Shown in pieces: positions 55,601 through 64,000 of a stretch of DNA of 64,000 nt. Under the pieces are notes generated by a model that was given only the letters and a program-made list of their open reading frames with translations, ran no database searches and had not been told where the DNA came from. This DNA is from Cupriavidus cauae (GTDB taxonomy: Bacteria > Pseudomonadota > Gammaproteobacteria > Burkholderiales > Burkholderiaceae). The DNA is taken from the NCBI RefSeq assembly GCF_008632125.1, contig NZ_VWRN01000025.1, forward strand, positions 1 to 64,000, in the 5' to 3' direction. Within the stretch, counting starts at the first letter, position 1; every line of letters begins with the position of its first letter. Made by a program: the position numbers and the translations under genes.

Positions 55601-57170
55601 TGCTGAACGCGTAGGTGCGTTCGTCCTGGCGCGGGATCACGGTCAGGCCCTTCTTCGCCGCCCACACATTGATCTGGTAGTACAGCGGGATCACGCCGTA
55701 GTCCTTGATGCCGATCTCGGTGGCCTCCTGCAGCAGCTTCTCGCGCGCGCGGTCGTCGATCGTCGTCAGCGCGGTGCTGAGCTTGGCGTCCAGCGCCGGG
55801 TTGCTGTAGCGGCCCCGGTTCGATGCGCCCCAGCCCTTGGCGGGATCGTAGGTCGCCAGCAGCGACTTCAGCGACGAGCCGGCCTCGCCGGTGTCGGCGC
55901 CCCAGCCGGCCAGCATGAACGAGAAATCGAGCTTGTTGGCGCGCGTGAAGAAGCTCGCCGACGGCATCGCCTCGACGCGCGTCTGGATGCCGATGCGGGT
56001 CAGCATCGAAGCGATCGCCTGTGCCACCTGCTCGTCATTGACATAGCGGTTGTTCGGCGTATGCAGCGTCAGCTGGAAGCCGTCGGGATAGCCGGCCTCG
56101 GCCAGCAGCCGCTTGGCCGCCGCCGGATCGGCGGCATCGGGCTTCAGGCCCGGCACGTGGCCGAACAGCGAGCTGTTGACGAGCTGGCCGGTCGGCTCGG
56201 CCGCGCCTTCCATCACGCGGTCGACGATCGCCTGGCGCGAGATTGCCTTCGAAATCGCCTGGCGCACGCGCGCGTCCTTCAGCGGATTGCGGGGCAGCGG
56301 CTTGCCGGCCTTGTCGGCGACGAAGGGCGACACCTCGCGGTCGCTGTCCATATGCAGGTACATCATGCGGAAGGTCGGCACCTTGAACACCGACACGCCC
56401 GGATCGGCCGACAGCTTGCGGATATCCGAGGTCGGCACGTTCTCGATCACCTGCACGTCGCCGGCCAGCAGCGCCGCCACGCGCGGCGCGTCGTTGGTCA
56501 GGATGCGCAGCGACACCGTGTCCCATTGCGGCTTGTTGCCCCAGTAGGCGTCGTTGCGCGTCAGCTCGATGCGGTCGCCCTTGCGGAAGCTGACGAACTT
56601 GTACGGCCCGGTGCCGACCATCGCCTTGCCGCTGTTGAAGTCGTCGCTGGAGGCGTTGCCCGCCGCCTGCTTCGACACCATGTAGATCGTCGACAGATCG
56701 TTGGGCACCAGCGGATAGGGACCGTGGGTGGTGATGCGCACGGTCAGCTTGTCGACCGCCACCACGTCCTTGAAGCCCTTGGTGTAGATCGTGTACGGCG
56801 AGGGACTGTTCTTCACGGTGGCCGGCCGCGCCAGCGAGAACACGACGTCCTGCGCGGTGAATTCGCTGCCGTCGTGGAACTTCACGCCGGGCCGCAGCTT
56901 GACCTCCCAGGTGGTCTCGTCGACCGCGCGCCAGCTCAGCGCCAGCGCCGGCTTGAAGCGCATCTTCTCGTCCTTGGCGATCAGCGTCTCGAACATGTGC
57001 TCGGCGACGTTCGCGTTGGGCGTGACGTTGTGATAGTGCGGATCCAGCGAGGTGATATCGCCGGACAGGCCGATGGTCAGGCTGGCCGCGTGCGCGGGCA
57101 GGGCGGCGGCGCCGAAGGCCAGGCTTGTGGCCAGCACCGCGGCGCGCAGGGTACGACGAACGAATGGCAT
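55590..57170 (-). CDS. ABC transporter substrate-binding protein, peptide (family 5)
   Basis: A 526-residue SBP_bac_5 protein with a signal peptide (1-29, cleavage after AHA). It has GLSGDITSLDPH, NVAEHMFETLIAKDE, FHDGSEFTAQDVVFSL, and GTGPYKF, the hallmarks of oligopeptide/dipeptide-binding proteins (DppA/OppA). It delivers peptides to an ABC permease not encoded nearby. GGGAGT lies before the ATG at 57170. The neighbour TonB receptor is separate, 210 bp on. Confidence 0.94.
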   Translation of the reverse strand: MPFVRRTLRAAVLATSLAFGAAALPAHAASLTIGLSGDITSLDPHYHNVTPNANVAEHMFETLIAKDEKMRFKPALALSWRAVDETTWEVKLRPGVKFHDGSEFTAQDVVFSLARPATVKNSPSPYTIYTKGFKDVVAVDKLTVRITTHGPYPLVPNDLSTIYMVSKQAAGNASSDDFNSGKAMVGTGPYKFVSFRKGDRIELTRNDAYWGNKPQWDTVSLRILTNDAPRVAALLAGDVQVIENVPTSDIRKLSADPGVSVFKVPTFRMMYLHMDSDREVSPFVADKAGKPLPRNPLKDARVRQAISKAISRQAIVDRVMEGAAEPTGQLVNSSLFGHVPGLKPDAADPAAAKRLLAEAGYPDGFQLTLHTPNNRYVNDEQVAQAIASMLTRIGIQTRVEAMPSASFFTRANKLDFSFMLAGWGADTGEAGSSLKSLLATYDPAKGWGASNRGRYSNPALDAKLSTALTTIDDRAREKLLQEATEIGIKDYGVIPLYYQINVWAAKKGLTVIPRQDERTYAFSITR

Positions 57171-57380
57171 CGGGCACTCCCGTCGGTTGAGGTGTGCGGC
57201 ATTGTCCGGACCGCGCTCTTGCAGTGTCAAGACGGATAGACCCGCGGCGCGGCGCTGCACCCGAAGCAGGCAGGCCAGGCCACGGCAGGCCCCCGCGCGC
57301 CCCGGTCGAGTGCCTGTTGCACCGCGATGAAACGTCGCCCCGGTAGCCGGGAAGCGGTGCCCGGCCACCGGCGCGCACCG

Positions 57381-59696
57381 CTAGAACGTCGTGCGCATGC
57401 CCACCCGCACGCTGCGGCCTGCCATCGGCGCGATGTCGCGCAGGATCGAGGTGGCATTGCGCGCCTCCTCGTTGGTCAGGTTGTCGCCGCGCAGATAGAG
57501 CAGGGTTTGCGTGCGGCCGCTCCTGATCTTGTAGGTCAGCGCGACGCCCAGCATCGTGTAGGCGTCGGTGGGCGTGTCGTTGACCGGCACGCGGGTCTGC
57601 TTCGCGGCCCAGGTCAGGTCGATGCGCGCGCCGAACGGCCCGGCGCCGTAGACCAGCGCGCCGCCCAGGCGCAGCGGCGCCAGCCGCGGCAGCGGTTCGC
57701 CGGTCTCGCGGTTCTCGCCGCGCACGTAGTCCGCACGCGCCTCGAAGTCCAGCGTATCGCTGCCGGTCAGCAGCTTGCGCGCCAGCCGGGTCTTGCCTTC
57801 GGCCTCGAAGCCGTACAGCGTGGCCGGGATGCCGAGGTAGCGCAGCTCGGGCAGGGCGTCCGCGCTGCCGGGCGCCACCAGCTCGCCTTCCTCGTTGCGT
57901 GCGTTGCCCGTCGCGGACAGCGCCAGATAGTTGGAGAAGCGGCTGTAGAAGCCGGACACGCCGGCGCTGTGATCGCCCTGCTTGAAGCGCAGGCCGAGGT
58001 CGACCGAGGTCGCGCGTTCCTTGTTGGCGTTCGGATCGCCCTGCTCCCAGGCGCCGGTGGCGACGTGCGGGCCGTTGGCGTAGAGCTCGTAGAAGGTCGG
58101 CGCGCGCTCGGTGTAGGCGACGTTGGAGGTCAGCGACCAGGCCGGGCCCAGCTTGTACAGCAGGCCGGCCGAGGCGCTGCCCGCGTTGAAGCTGCGGTTG
58201 GCGTCGGCAAAGCGTTCGTTGCCGCCGGCGGTGGCCTTGACGCTGGTATGGTCGATGCGGCCGCCCAGGTTCAGCTTCAGGTTGCCGGCCGCATCCAGCG
58301 GCATTTCCTCGAATACGAACAGCGCGGCATTGTCGGTGTCGCTGCTGGGCACGAAGGCTTCCTCGCCCAGCGCGGAGAAGCGGGTCGCGCCGAACTGCGC
58401 GCCGATCACGCCGCGCATGCGGCCGATGTTGCCGTGCTGCGCTTCGATGCGGGCATCCCAGCCCTTGTTCTTGAACACCGTGCCGGTCTCGCCGCCCTCG
58501 ATTTCCTTGTGCTCGTAGTCGGTATAGCCGAACTTGCCCTTGACCGATTCGAGCCAGCCGCCGGTGGTGCCGGACAGGTTGCGCGCCTCGCCTTCCAGCG
58601 CGAAGCGGTCCTGCTTCATGTTCAGCCGCACCTCGTCTTCGGCGGGCGTGCCGTAGTCGTTGCGATAGGCGCTGTAGCTCGCGCCGACGAAGCCGTCGGC
58701 CCAGGTGTAGGAGCCGCCCAGCGCGCCGCCGTGCTGCTCGGCGTTGGTGTTGGGCAGCCGGCCGCGGACCTCGGTCTCGCCTTCCTCCAGCGGCTGGTTG
58801 TTGCGCAGCCGCTCGCTGCGGGCGAAGCCGGGAATGCGCAGGTCGCTGGTCTTGCGGGCGAACGCGTCGGCGTGGATCGCGAACTTGCCGTTGCCGGCCT
58901 CGACCAGCCCGCTGGCATTGCGCGCCGCGTCGCCGTCGATGGTGGCGCTCAGATCGGTGGCGCCGGTGACGCCTTCGATCGGCGCCTTCGGGATGCGGTT
59001 GTCGATCACGTTGACCACGCCGCCGATCGCATTGCCGCCGTACATCAGCGCCGCGGGGCCGCGCACGACTTCGATGCGCTCGGCCACCAGCGGGTCCAGC
59101 GGCACCGCGTGGTCGTAGGACAGCGTGGCGGCGTCGATGCTGCTGCCGCCGTTCTGCAGCACCTTGATGCGGTCGCCGTCGAGCCCGCGGATCACCGGCC
59201 GGCTCGAGTTCGGACCGAAGTAGGTCGACGACACGCCGGGCAGGCTGTTCAGCGTTTCACCGAGCGTGCTGTTCTGGCGCACGGCCAGGTTGTCGCCCTG
59301 CAGCGTGGAGACGGCCGGCACCAGCGAATTCAGGTCGCTGCCGAGCGGGTTGGCGGTGACCACGACTTCGCCGAGGGTCGGGGCGGCTGCCGCGGGGGTG
59401 GCGGCCGGCATCGCGGCAGGGGCGGCCGGTGCGGCGCTGGCTGCAGGGGCGGCAGTGGTGGCACCGGGCACCGCGGCCGGTGCGGCGGGCGGGGCGCTCT
59501 GGCTCCAGGCGGCGGGTGCCGCCAGGCACAGCGCGACGGCGGCCAGCGGCGTCAGGCGGGTGCCAAGCCGATGCGACAGGTCTTGCGTCAGGTGTTGCAG
59601 AAGGTCGTACGTCGGGCGGACCGAAGCGTGAGAGGAACGGCGTGCGGCGGCGGTGCGTTGCAGGGTCGGATTCATGGCTCGCGATGCGAAGGACAT
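57381..59696 (-). CDS. TonB-dependent outer-membrane receptor, ZnuD-like
   Basis: A 771-residue outer-membrane receptor. A long N-terminal region ends in a hydrophobic stretch (TPLAAVALCLAAPAAWS) that acts as a signal peptide, followed by an Ala/Pro-rich linker and the TonB-box-like GEVVVTANPL. The plug domain has RPVIRGLDGDRIKVLQNGG, VPLDPLVAERIEVVRGPAAL and YGGNAIGGVVNVID, the wording typical of zinc receptors ZnuD; the barrel ends with RVGMRTTF. The neighbouring CobW and DksA genes favour a zinc role. A shorter start at 59675 (MNPTLQRT) is possible. Substrate is inferred. Confidence 0.88.
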   Translation of the reverse strand: MSFASRAMNPTLQRTAAARRSSHASVRPTYDLLQHLTQDLSHRLGTRLTPLAAVALCLAAPAAWSQSAPPAAPAAVPGATTAAPAASAAPAAPAAMPAATPAAAAPTLGEVVVTANPLGSDLNSLVPAVSTLQGDNLAVRQNSTLGETLNSLPGVSSTYFGPNSSRPVIRGLDGDRIKVLQNGGSSIDAATLSYDHAVPLDPLVAERIEVVRGPAALMYGGNAIGGVVNVIDNRIPKAPIEGVTGATDLSATIDGDAARNASGLVEAGNGKFAIHADAFARKTSDLRIPGFARSERLRNNQPLEEGETEVRGRLPNTNAEQHGGALGGSYTWADGFVGASYSAYRNDYGTPAEDEVRLNMKQDRFALEGEARNLSGTTGGWLESVKGKFGYTDYEHKEIEGGETGTVFKNKGWDARIEAQHGNIGRMRGVIGAQFGATRFSALGEEAFVPSSDTDNAALFVFEEMPLDAAGNLKLNLGGRIDHTSVKATAGGNERFADANRSFNAGSASAGLLYKLGPAWSLTSNVAYTERAPTFYELYANGPHVATGAWEQGDPNANKERATSVDLGLRFKQGDHSAGVSGFYSRFSNYLALSATGNARNEEGELVAPGSADALPELRYLGIPATLYGFEAEGKTRLARKLLTGSDTLDFEARADYVRGENRETGEPLPRLAPLRLGGALVYGAGPFGARIDLTWAAKQTRVPVNDTPTDAYTMLGVALTYKIRSGRTQTLLYLRGDNLTNEEARNATSILRDIAPMAGRSVRVGMRTTF

Positions 59697-59908
59697 CGGG
59701 GGGCGATCGGCGCGATCGCTGACTGATTGCCCGGCTGGCGCGGCAAGGCACGTCCCGCCGCGATGGCATGGGAGTGCGGGCCTGTCGCCAGCATGGCGCC
59801 GGGATGTCGCCGGGATGTCGGCGGCATGTCCGGGGAGTCGTGCCGGTCAGCGTGGTCGAACGTCGGGATCGCCGGGTCGTCAACAAGCGGCCGCGAGGGC
59901 GGCCGGGC

Positions 59909-60550
59909 TCAGGCGAAGGCGAGCGAAGCGGGTGGGGCGCGCGTCAGGAAGCTGCGCTGCGGCGGCAGGTGGGGCCAGCGCCAGGTGATGCCGGGCGGCA
60001 CCAGGGGCTTGCCGTGCGACAGCAGCGGCATCGGTGGCGCACCGCAGGCGCCGGGGGCCTGCGTGGCCGCGTCGAACAGCACGCACGAGTGGGTCGATGC
60101 GCGCGCGCTGTCCGGTGCGTGGCGGTCGGTGCCGGTACCGGTGTCGATATCGGCATCGGCATCGGCATCGGCATCGGCATCGGCATCGGCATCGGCATCG
60201 GTGGCGGAGGCGGAGGCGGAGGCGTCGTCGCGCGCGGCTGTCGCGGTCGCAGCGGCGGTGGGCGATGCCTGCCCGGCCAACGTCAGCCCGGCCGACATCA
60301 AGCCGGACGACATCAGCCCGGCCGACATCAAGCCGGACGACATCAGCCCGGTCGACATCAGCCCGGTCGACATCAGCCCGGTCGACATCAGCCCGACCGG
60401 CGCGCCGCCATGCTGGATGCGGTGAACCAGGCCGGCGTGCTGGGCCAGCAACAGGCACAGCACCAGCCACAAGGCCCACAGTCCACCGGTCAGGCGGCCT
60501 GTGCCTCGGCGCCGCAGCTTGCGCAGCAACTCAGTGCGCATGTCCGCCAT
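59909..60550 (-). CDS. small membrane protein with repeated LMSxG motif
   Basis: A 213-residue protein overlapping the end of cobW by about 20 bp (the ATG may instead be 60541, 210 residues). One membrane helix ([20 protein letters not shown]) is followed by LVHRIQHG, a run of seven LMS(T/S/A)G units, a DADADADA stretch and a C-terminal part with a Cys-containing segment and [18 protein letters not shown]. The N- and C-terminal parts look like the DUF2946-type proteins often found by CobW genes; the middle is tandem repeat. Function unknown, possibly metal-associated. Repeat length likely differs between strains. Confidence 0.7.
   Translation of the reverse strand: MADMRTELLRKLRRRGTGRLTGGLWALWLVLCLLLAQHAGLVHRIQHGGAPVGLMSTGLMSTGLMSTGLMSSGLMSAGLMSSGLMSAGLTLAGQASPTAAATATAARDDASASASATDADADADADADADADADIDTGTGTDRHAPDSARASTHSCVLFDAATQAPGACGAPPMPLLSHGKPLVPPGITWRWPHLPPQRSFLTRAPPASLAFA
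60148..60200. repeat. ATCGGC hexamer tandem repeat
   Basis: The 6-bp unit ATCGGC repeats about eight to nine times in the LMSxG-protein gene and encodes the DADADADA stretch. Confidence 0.9.
60283..60398. repeat. 15-bp tandem repeat (LMSxG units)
   Basis: A 15-bp unit (CAGCCCGGTCGACAT type) repeats about seven times and encodes [15 protein letters not shown] on the minus strand. Copies at the right side are identical; those at the left carry CCGG-A/GCCG changes. Confidence 0.9.
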
Positions 60551-61850
60551 GGTGGCCGCAGTCGCAGGGGCCGCCATCGTGATCGTGATCGTGACGGTGA
60601 TCATGTTCGTGATGATCGTGGTCATCGTCGCCGAAGGCGTCTTCCCAGCTGGGGAAGGGATCATCGTAGGCGGCCCAGGCCTCGGGCCCGGCCGCCATCT
60701 CGGCATCGGTCAGCAGGCAGGCATCGAGCGCGGCCTCGAGCGCGGCGCGGTCCATGTTCTGGCCGATCAGCACCAGCTCCTGGCGCCGGTCGCCGAACGG
60801 GGCCGGCGCGCCGTCGACTTCCGAGTCGGCGCGGATCGCGGCCAGCGTGTCGTCGTCCTGCGGCCAGTCGGCCCGATCGACCGCGGCCCACCAGGCACCG
60901 GCACCGCCATGGCGGCACACGCCGCCGGCCTGGCTCCAGCTGCCGGCCACTTCCATGCGGCTCGCCAGCCAGAAGAAGCCCTTCGAGCGCAGCACGTTGC
61001 CATGCTGGCGCAGCCATTCGGTATGGATCAGGTCGGCGAACCGGCGCGGGTGGAACGGGCGGCGGCGCCGGTAGACGAAACTGCCGATGCCGTAGGCCTC
61101 GCTCTCGGGCACATGCTCGCCGCGCAGTTCGGCCTGCCAGCCCGGCGCGGCCGCGGCGGCTTCGAAGTCGAAGCGGCCGGTGTCGAGCACCTTGTCGAGC
61201 GGCACCTTGCCGAAGCTGGCGGGCACGATCTCGGCGCGCGGGTTCAGCACGTGCAGCAGCGCCATCAGCCGCTCGCGCTCGGCATCGTCGACCAGATCGA
61301 TCTTGTTCAGCACGATCACGTCGCAGAACTCGACCTGCTCGATCAGCAGATCGACCACGGTGCGGTCGTCCTCGTCGTCGCGGGCCTGGCCGCGGTCGCG
61401 CAGATAGTCGGCCTCGTCGAAGTCCTGCGGGAAATGCGCGGCGTCGACCACGGTGACGATGGTGTCGAGCCGGGCCAGGCTGTCGAGTGCGTGGCCGTGT
61501 TCGTCTTCGAACGTGAACGTTTCGGCGATCGGCAGCGGCTCGGCCACGCCGGTCGATTCGACCAGCAGATAGTCGAAGCGCCCCTCGCGCGCCAGCGCGG
61601 CGATCTCGACCAGCAGGTCCTCGCGCAGCGTGCAGCAGATGCAGCCGTTGGACAGCTCGACCAGGCGCTCGCCGGCCTGCGCCAGCACGCCTTCGCCGAC
61701 CAGCCGCGCATCGATGTTGACGTCCGCCAGGTCGTTGACGATGACCGCCACGCGCTTGCCTTCGCGGTTGGCCAGCACATGCTGCAGCAGCGTGGTCTTG
61801 CCGGCGCCGAGGAAGCCGGCCAATACGGTGACGGGAAGACGGTCGGCCAT
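60531..61850 (-). CDS. CobW/COG0523 family GTP-binding protein
   Basis: A 439-residue G3E GTPase. P-loop GFLGAGKTT (12-20), the metal-binding motif GCICCTLR (Cys70, Cys72, Cys73), Switch-like [15 protein letters not shown], then a CobW C-terminal domain and a His/Asp-rich end ([18 protein letters not shown]). It is likely a zinc chaperone or insertase. It starts at 61850 ([10 protein letters not shown]) with no clear ribosome site. Oriented with dksA and TonB receptor; followed by the LMSxG-protein gene with overlap. Confidence 0.93.
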   Translation of the reverse strand: MADRLPVTVLAGFLGAGKTTLLQHVLANREGKRVAVIVNDLADVNIDARLVGEGVLAQAGERLVELSNGCICCTLREDLLVEIAALAREGRFDYLLVESTGVAEPLPIAETFTFEDEHGHALDSLARLDTIVTVVDAAHFPQDFDEADYLRDRGQARDDEDDRTVVDLLIEQVEFCDVIVLNKIDLVDDAERERLMALLHVLNPRAEIVPASFGKVPLDKVLDTGRFDFEAAAAAPGWQAELRGEHVPESEAYGIGSFVYRRRRPFHPRRFADLIHTEWLRQHGNVLRSKGFFWLASRMEVAGSWSQAGGVCRHGGAGAWWAAVDRADWPQDDDTLAAIRADSEVDGAPAPFGDRRQELVLIGQNMDRAALEAALDACLLTDAEMAAGPEAWAAYDDPFPSWEDAFGDDDHDHHEHDHRHDHDHDGGPCDCGHHGGHAH

Positions 61851-61911
61851 GGCGATCTGGAGGATGAGGGGGGATGTCGCGCGGCGGCGCGCAGGGCGGC
61901 TCGCCGGCTTA

Positions 61912-61928
61912 TTGCAACAAGGTTGCGA
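61912..61928. promoter_or_regulatory. candidate operator palindrome upstream of cobW
   Basis: TTGCAAC (61912-61918), a three-base spacer (AAG), then GTTGCGA (61922-61928) form a near-perfect palindrome 61 bp before the cobW start. It is not the Zur consensus I know (GTTATA-type), so the cognate regulator is not identified. Confidence 0.4.
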
Positions 61929-62000
61929 CTGTAGCAGAAATGCGGGGCCGCGGCACCTTCGCTGTCGCCTCCCGGCGACGGCTCGGGTCTGTCTCGCGTA

Positions 62001-62032
62001 CAAAAGCAAACGGCCCGGAGTTCCGGGCCGTT
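62001..62032 (-). terminator. rho-independent terminator after dksA
   Basis: AACGGCCCGG (62009-62018) pairs with CCGGGCCGTT (62023-62032). Read on the minus strand, the stem is followed by TTTGCTTTTG, a T-rich tract. It lies 28 bp after the dksA stop, between dksA and cobW. Confidence 0.8.
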
Positions 62033-62059
62033 GACAGCGCAGATCGAGGGGCGCAGGCC

Positions 62060-62749
62060 TCAATCGCCGAACAGCTTCTGGCGCAGTTCGCGGCGCTGCT
62101 GGGCTTCCAGCGACAGCGTCGCGGTCGGGCGGGCCAGCAGGCGGGGTACGCCGATCGGCTCGCCGGTTTCCTCGCACCAGCCGTATTCGCCCGACTCGAT
62201 GCGGGCCAGCGATTGTTCGACCTTCTTCAGCAGCTTGCGCTCGCGGTCGCGCGTGCGCAGCTCCAGGGCATGTTCTTCTTCGATCGTGGCGCGGTCCGCC
62301 GGATCCGGCACGATGACCGTTTCGCGCAGATGTTCGGTGGTCTGGTCGGCGTTCTTCAGGATTTCGTCGCGCAGCTGTTCAAGGCGGTTCTTGAAAAAGG
62401 CCAGTTGGGCCTCGTTCATGTAGTCCTTGTCGTCCATCTTCAGGATTTCAGCTTCAGTCAGAAGTTTATTGCTGCTCATGGTTGCTGCTGATTCTCTTGT
62501 TGATGCGACCGGCGGCGTCGTGTTCCGCGCGGATGCAGTGTCGGTCCGCTTGCGCGGTTCGACCGTTTCACTCTGGCTGGCTGCTGCAGTCTTGCTGCTT
62601 CGCGTGCCTCCCTTTGCCGCTCCGGTACCGGCCTGCGCCGAGCCGTTCCGGGGGGTAGGCGCAGCTTGCTGTCCCTGCGCCTTCGTCGTAGCGGCCGCAG
62701 CACCAGCGGTTTTGCTGCGGCTTTCTTTGGTTTTTGCTGCGGCTACCAT
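62060..62749 (-). CDS. dksA: RNA polymerase-binding factor DksA, Cys-poor zinc-finger form with N-terminal extension
   Basis: A DksA whose core is residues 91-229 (starting [13 protein letters not shown]): [20 protein letters not shown], the acidic coiled-coil tip [11 protein letters not shown], and [18 protein letters not shown]...[13 protein letters not shown]. The C-terminal domain has a single Cys where classical DksA has four zinc ligands, as in zinc-independent DksA forms. It binds the RNA polymerase secondary channel with ppGpp to adjust promoter choice. The ATG at 62749 has AAGGGA before it and adds a 90-residue Ala/Thr/Lys-rich extension; a canonical 139-residue start at 62479 has weak signals. 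The longer start is preferred but unsure. Confidence 0.9.
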   Translation of the reverse strand: MVAAAKTKESRSKTAGAAAATTKAQGQQAAPTPRNGSAQAGTGAAKGGTRSSKTAAASQSETVEPRKRTDTASARNTTPPVASTRESAATMSSNKLLTEAEILKMDDKDYMNEAQLAFFKNRLEQLRDEILKNADQTTEHLRETVIVPDPADRATIEEEHALELRTRDRERKLLKKVEQSLARIESGEYGWCEETGEPIGVPRLLARPTATLSLEAQQRRELRQKLFGD

Positions 62750-62935
62750 GGGATCCCTTTCTCGGCGTCGGTCGACATCGGTCGGCGTCGTTGCCCCAGC
62801 GGCAACGCCTGAAACGTTGCGGCACGAGATCCCGCGCGTTCGACGGCCATCGCACGAGCACAGCGGCCGCACCGGAGGACGGCCGTCTGATGCTGACGAC
62901 AACCGCCGCCCTGCATACGACGCAGGCGGCGGCAA

Positions 62936-63172
62936 GACCGCGCTGCCCGCATCACATCCGGCTTATTGTACTTGAACAAATTACCAGGAGATACGGTGGA
63001 AAACCGGACCGGATATTCGGTGTTTCACCGAGCCGCGCACGCTGCGTATCACCGTGCAGCGGCGGCGCCGTGTCACCCATCCGGGTGCCGCAGTGCGGCA
63101 AGCAGGGCGCCTGCATGGCGCTTGCATGACGGAAACCGAGGCCCGGAGCGGGCCTGCGGCGGGCACCGATAA
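62936..63172. other. spacer between dksA and second CobW gene
   Basis: No gene is supported here. On the minus strand a TACAAT-type -10 (TTCAAGTACAATAAG, around 62960-62974) could be the dksA promoter. Otherwise nothing distinctive. Confidence 0.4.
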
Positions 63173-64000
63173 TCAGGCGAGGCAGTTGGCCAGGCCCTTC
63201 AGAATGGCGTCCTTGGGCAGGTCGACACCGATAAACACCATTTTGGTGCTCGGGGTTTCGTCCTCCCATTTGCCGCCGATGTCGCTGCCCATCAGCTGGT
63301 GCACGCCCTGGAATACCACCTTGCGGTCGACCCCTTCCATATAGAGCACGCCCTTGTAGCGCAGCAGCTTCTCGCCGTAGACGGTCAGGATCCCGGACAG
63401 GAATTCCTCGAGCTTGCCGTAGTGGAAGGGCTTGTCGCTGCGGAAGACGAACGAGCCGATGCGGTCGGTGTGGTGGTGATGATGGTGGTGGTTGTGGTGG
63501 CCGTGACCGTGGTCGTGCGCGTGTTCGTGATCATGGTCATGGCCGCAGTCGGCGCCGCAGTGCTCGCCATGCTCGTGGTCATGGTCGTGCTCGTGTTCCT
63601 CGGCTCGCAGGAAGTCCGGATCGATCTCCAGCTTGGCGTTCAGGTTGAAGCCGCGCAGGTCGAAGATCGAGTCGATCGGCGCCTCGCCGAAATGGGCGGT
63701 GCCGATCGGCGCGCGCGGGTTCATCTGCAGCACGCGATGGCGCAGGTCGGCCAGCTCGTCGGCCGACACCAGGTCGGCCTTGGTGATGAAGATCGCATCG
63801 GCGAAGCCGACCTGGCGCTGCGCCTCTTCCTGCTTGTCCAGCTGCTGGTTGCCGTGCTTGGCGTCTACCAGCGTGACCACCGCGTCGAGCAGATAGCGCG
63901 AGGCGATCTCGTCGTCCATGAAGAAGGTCTGCGCCACCGGGCCGGGGTTGGCCACGCCCGTGGTCTCGATCACGACCCGGTCGAAGTCGATCTCGCCGGC
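63173..64000 (-). CDS. CobW/COG0523 family GTP-binding protein, His-rich (5' end outside window)
   Basis: The C-terminal 275 or so residues of a second G3E GTPase; the frame is open to the right edge (residues EIDFDRVVIETTGVANPG), so the N-terminal P-loop lies outside the window. The IETTG motif, FITKADLVSADEL and the region after it match CobW. A striking His/Asp/Glu segment (EHEHDHDHEHGEHCGADCG then HHNHHHHHHHTDR) is inserted before the CobW_C domain (VFRSDKPFHYGKLEEFL). The His cluster suggests metal buffering. It follows dksA and the first CobW GTPase in a probable zinc-handling region. Confidence 0.93.
   Translation of the reverse strand, partial: AGEIDFDRVVIETTGVANPGPVAQTFFMDDEIASRYLLDAVVTLVDAKHGNQQLDKQEEAQRQVGFADAIFITKADLVSADELADLRHRVLQMNPRAPIGTAHFGEAPIDSIFDLRGFNLNAKLEIDPDFLRAEEHEHDHDHEHGEHCGADCGHDHDHEHAHDHGHGHHNHHHHHHHTDRIGSFVFRSDKPFHYGKLEEFLSGILTVYGEKLLRYKGVLYMEGVDRKVVFQGVHQLMGSDIGGKWEDETPSTKMVFIGVDLPKDAILKGLANCLA

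Noticed and set aside
59697-59908. Small gene in the TonB receptor upstream region
   Set aside because: Only GGGATGTC-type short repeats and no frame with a start site or domain were seen.

Overview
This is high-GC DNA with the layout of a beta-proteobacterial main chromosome, most likely Burkholderiaceae of the Ralstonia/Cupriavidus type. The evidence is a methionine synthase split into two adjacent genes, the order argS - SPOR protein - dsbA, several Burkholderiales-only small families (DUF3567, DUF1840), an aceK gene, a MerR-type liuR leucine-catabolism cluster, and CobW GTPases beside dksA. No rRNA, tRNA, CRISPR array, insertion sequence, transposase or phage gene was found. The organism is inferred from gene content only.

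Region 1 (1-6.8 kb) holds housekeeping genes: the end of a DUF3108 protein, an alpha/beta hydrolase, DUF3567, a rhodanese and split metH. Region 2 (7-13.9 kb) looks like an envelope or general-stress island. It has a secreted low-complexity protein, a NarL-type response regulator, a receiver-only protein, an entericidin-like lipoprotein, a CHASE3 histidine kinase, two DUF1328 membrane peptides, a DUF883 protein, a ferritin-like protein and DUF1840. Region 3 (14-19.8 kb) has argS, a SPOR protein, dsbA, an SDR, a cobalamin-binding-type protein and a monooxygenase-like protein.

Region 4 (19.7-47.9 kb) is a branched-chain acyl-CoA (leucine/isovalerate) catabolism cluster. liuR has a palindromic operator on its divergent side, and a second copy lies inside the promoter of a thioesterase-ivd operon. 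aceK, a carbonic anhydrase, a thiolase, an acyl-CoA dehydrogenase and small accessory genes follow, then liuB, liuC, liuD and liuE. The biotin operon bioA-bioF-bioD-bioB sits between liuC and liuD, so the genes for a biotin-dependent carboxylase flank the genes that make its cofactor.

Three large genes interrupt this conserved cluster (42.2-44.8, 48.1-50.8 and 50.9-53.6 kb). They encode 862-, 902- and 896-residue proteins that I read as one paralogous family: a shared N-terminal domain with an LFx-x-x-GGxxW signature, a disordered linker, an F-box-like segment, and a long helical body with recurring LPxxxR motifs. They are the best candidate for an undescribed system, plausibly eukaryote-directed F-box proteins distinct from the leucine-rich-repeat GALA effectors.

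Region 5 (53.6-64 kb) has DUF1289, a metallo-beta-lactamase-fold and GNAT genes, then on the minus strand a peptide-binding protein and a probable zinc-handling set: a ZnuD-like TonB receptor, a repeat-rich membrane peptide, a CobW GTPase, a DksA lacking most zinc-finger cysteines, and a second His-rich CobW protein cut by the window edge. Short in-phase tandem repeats (6, 9, 12 or 15 bp) recur at gene ends and in spacers across the whole window.
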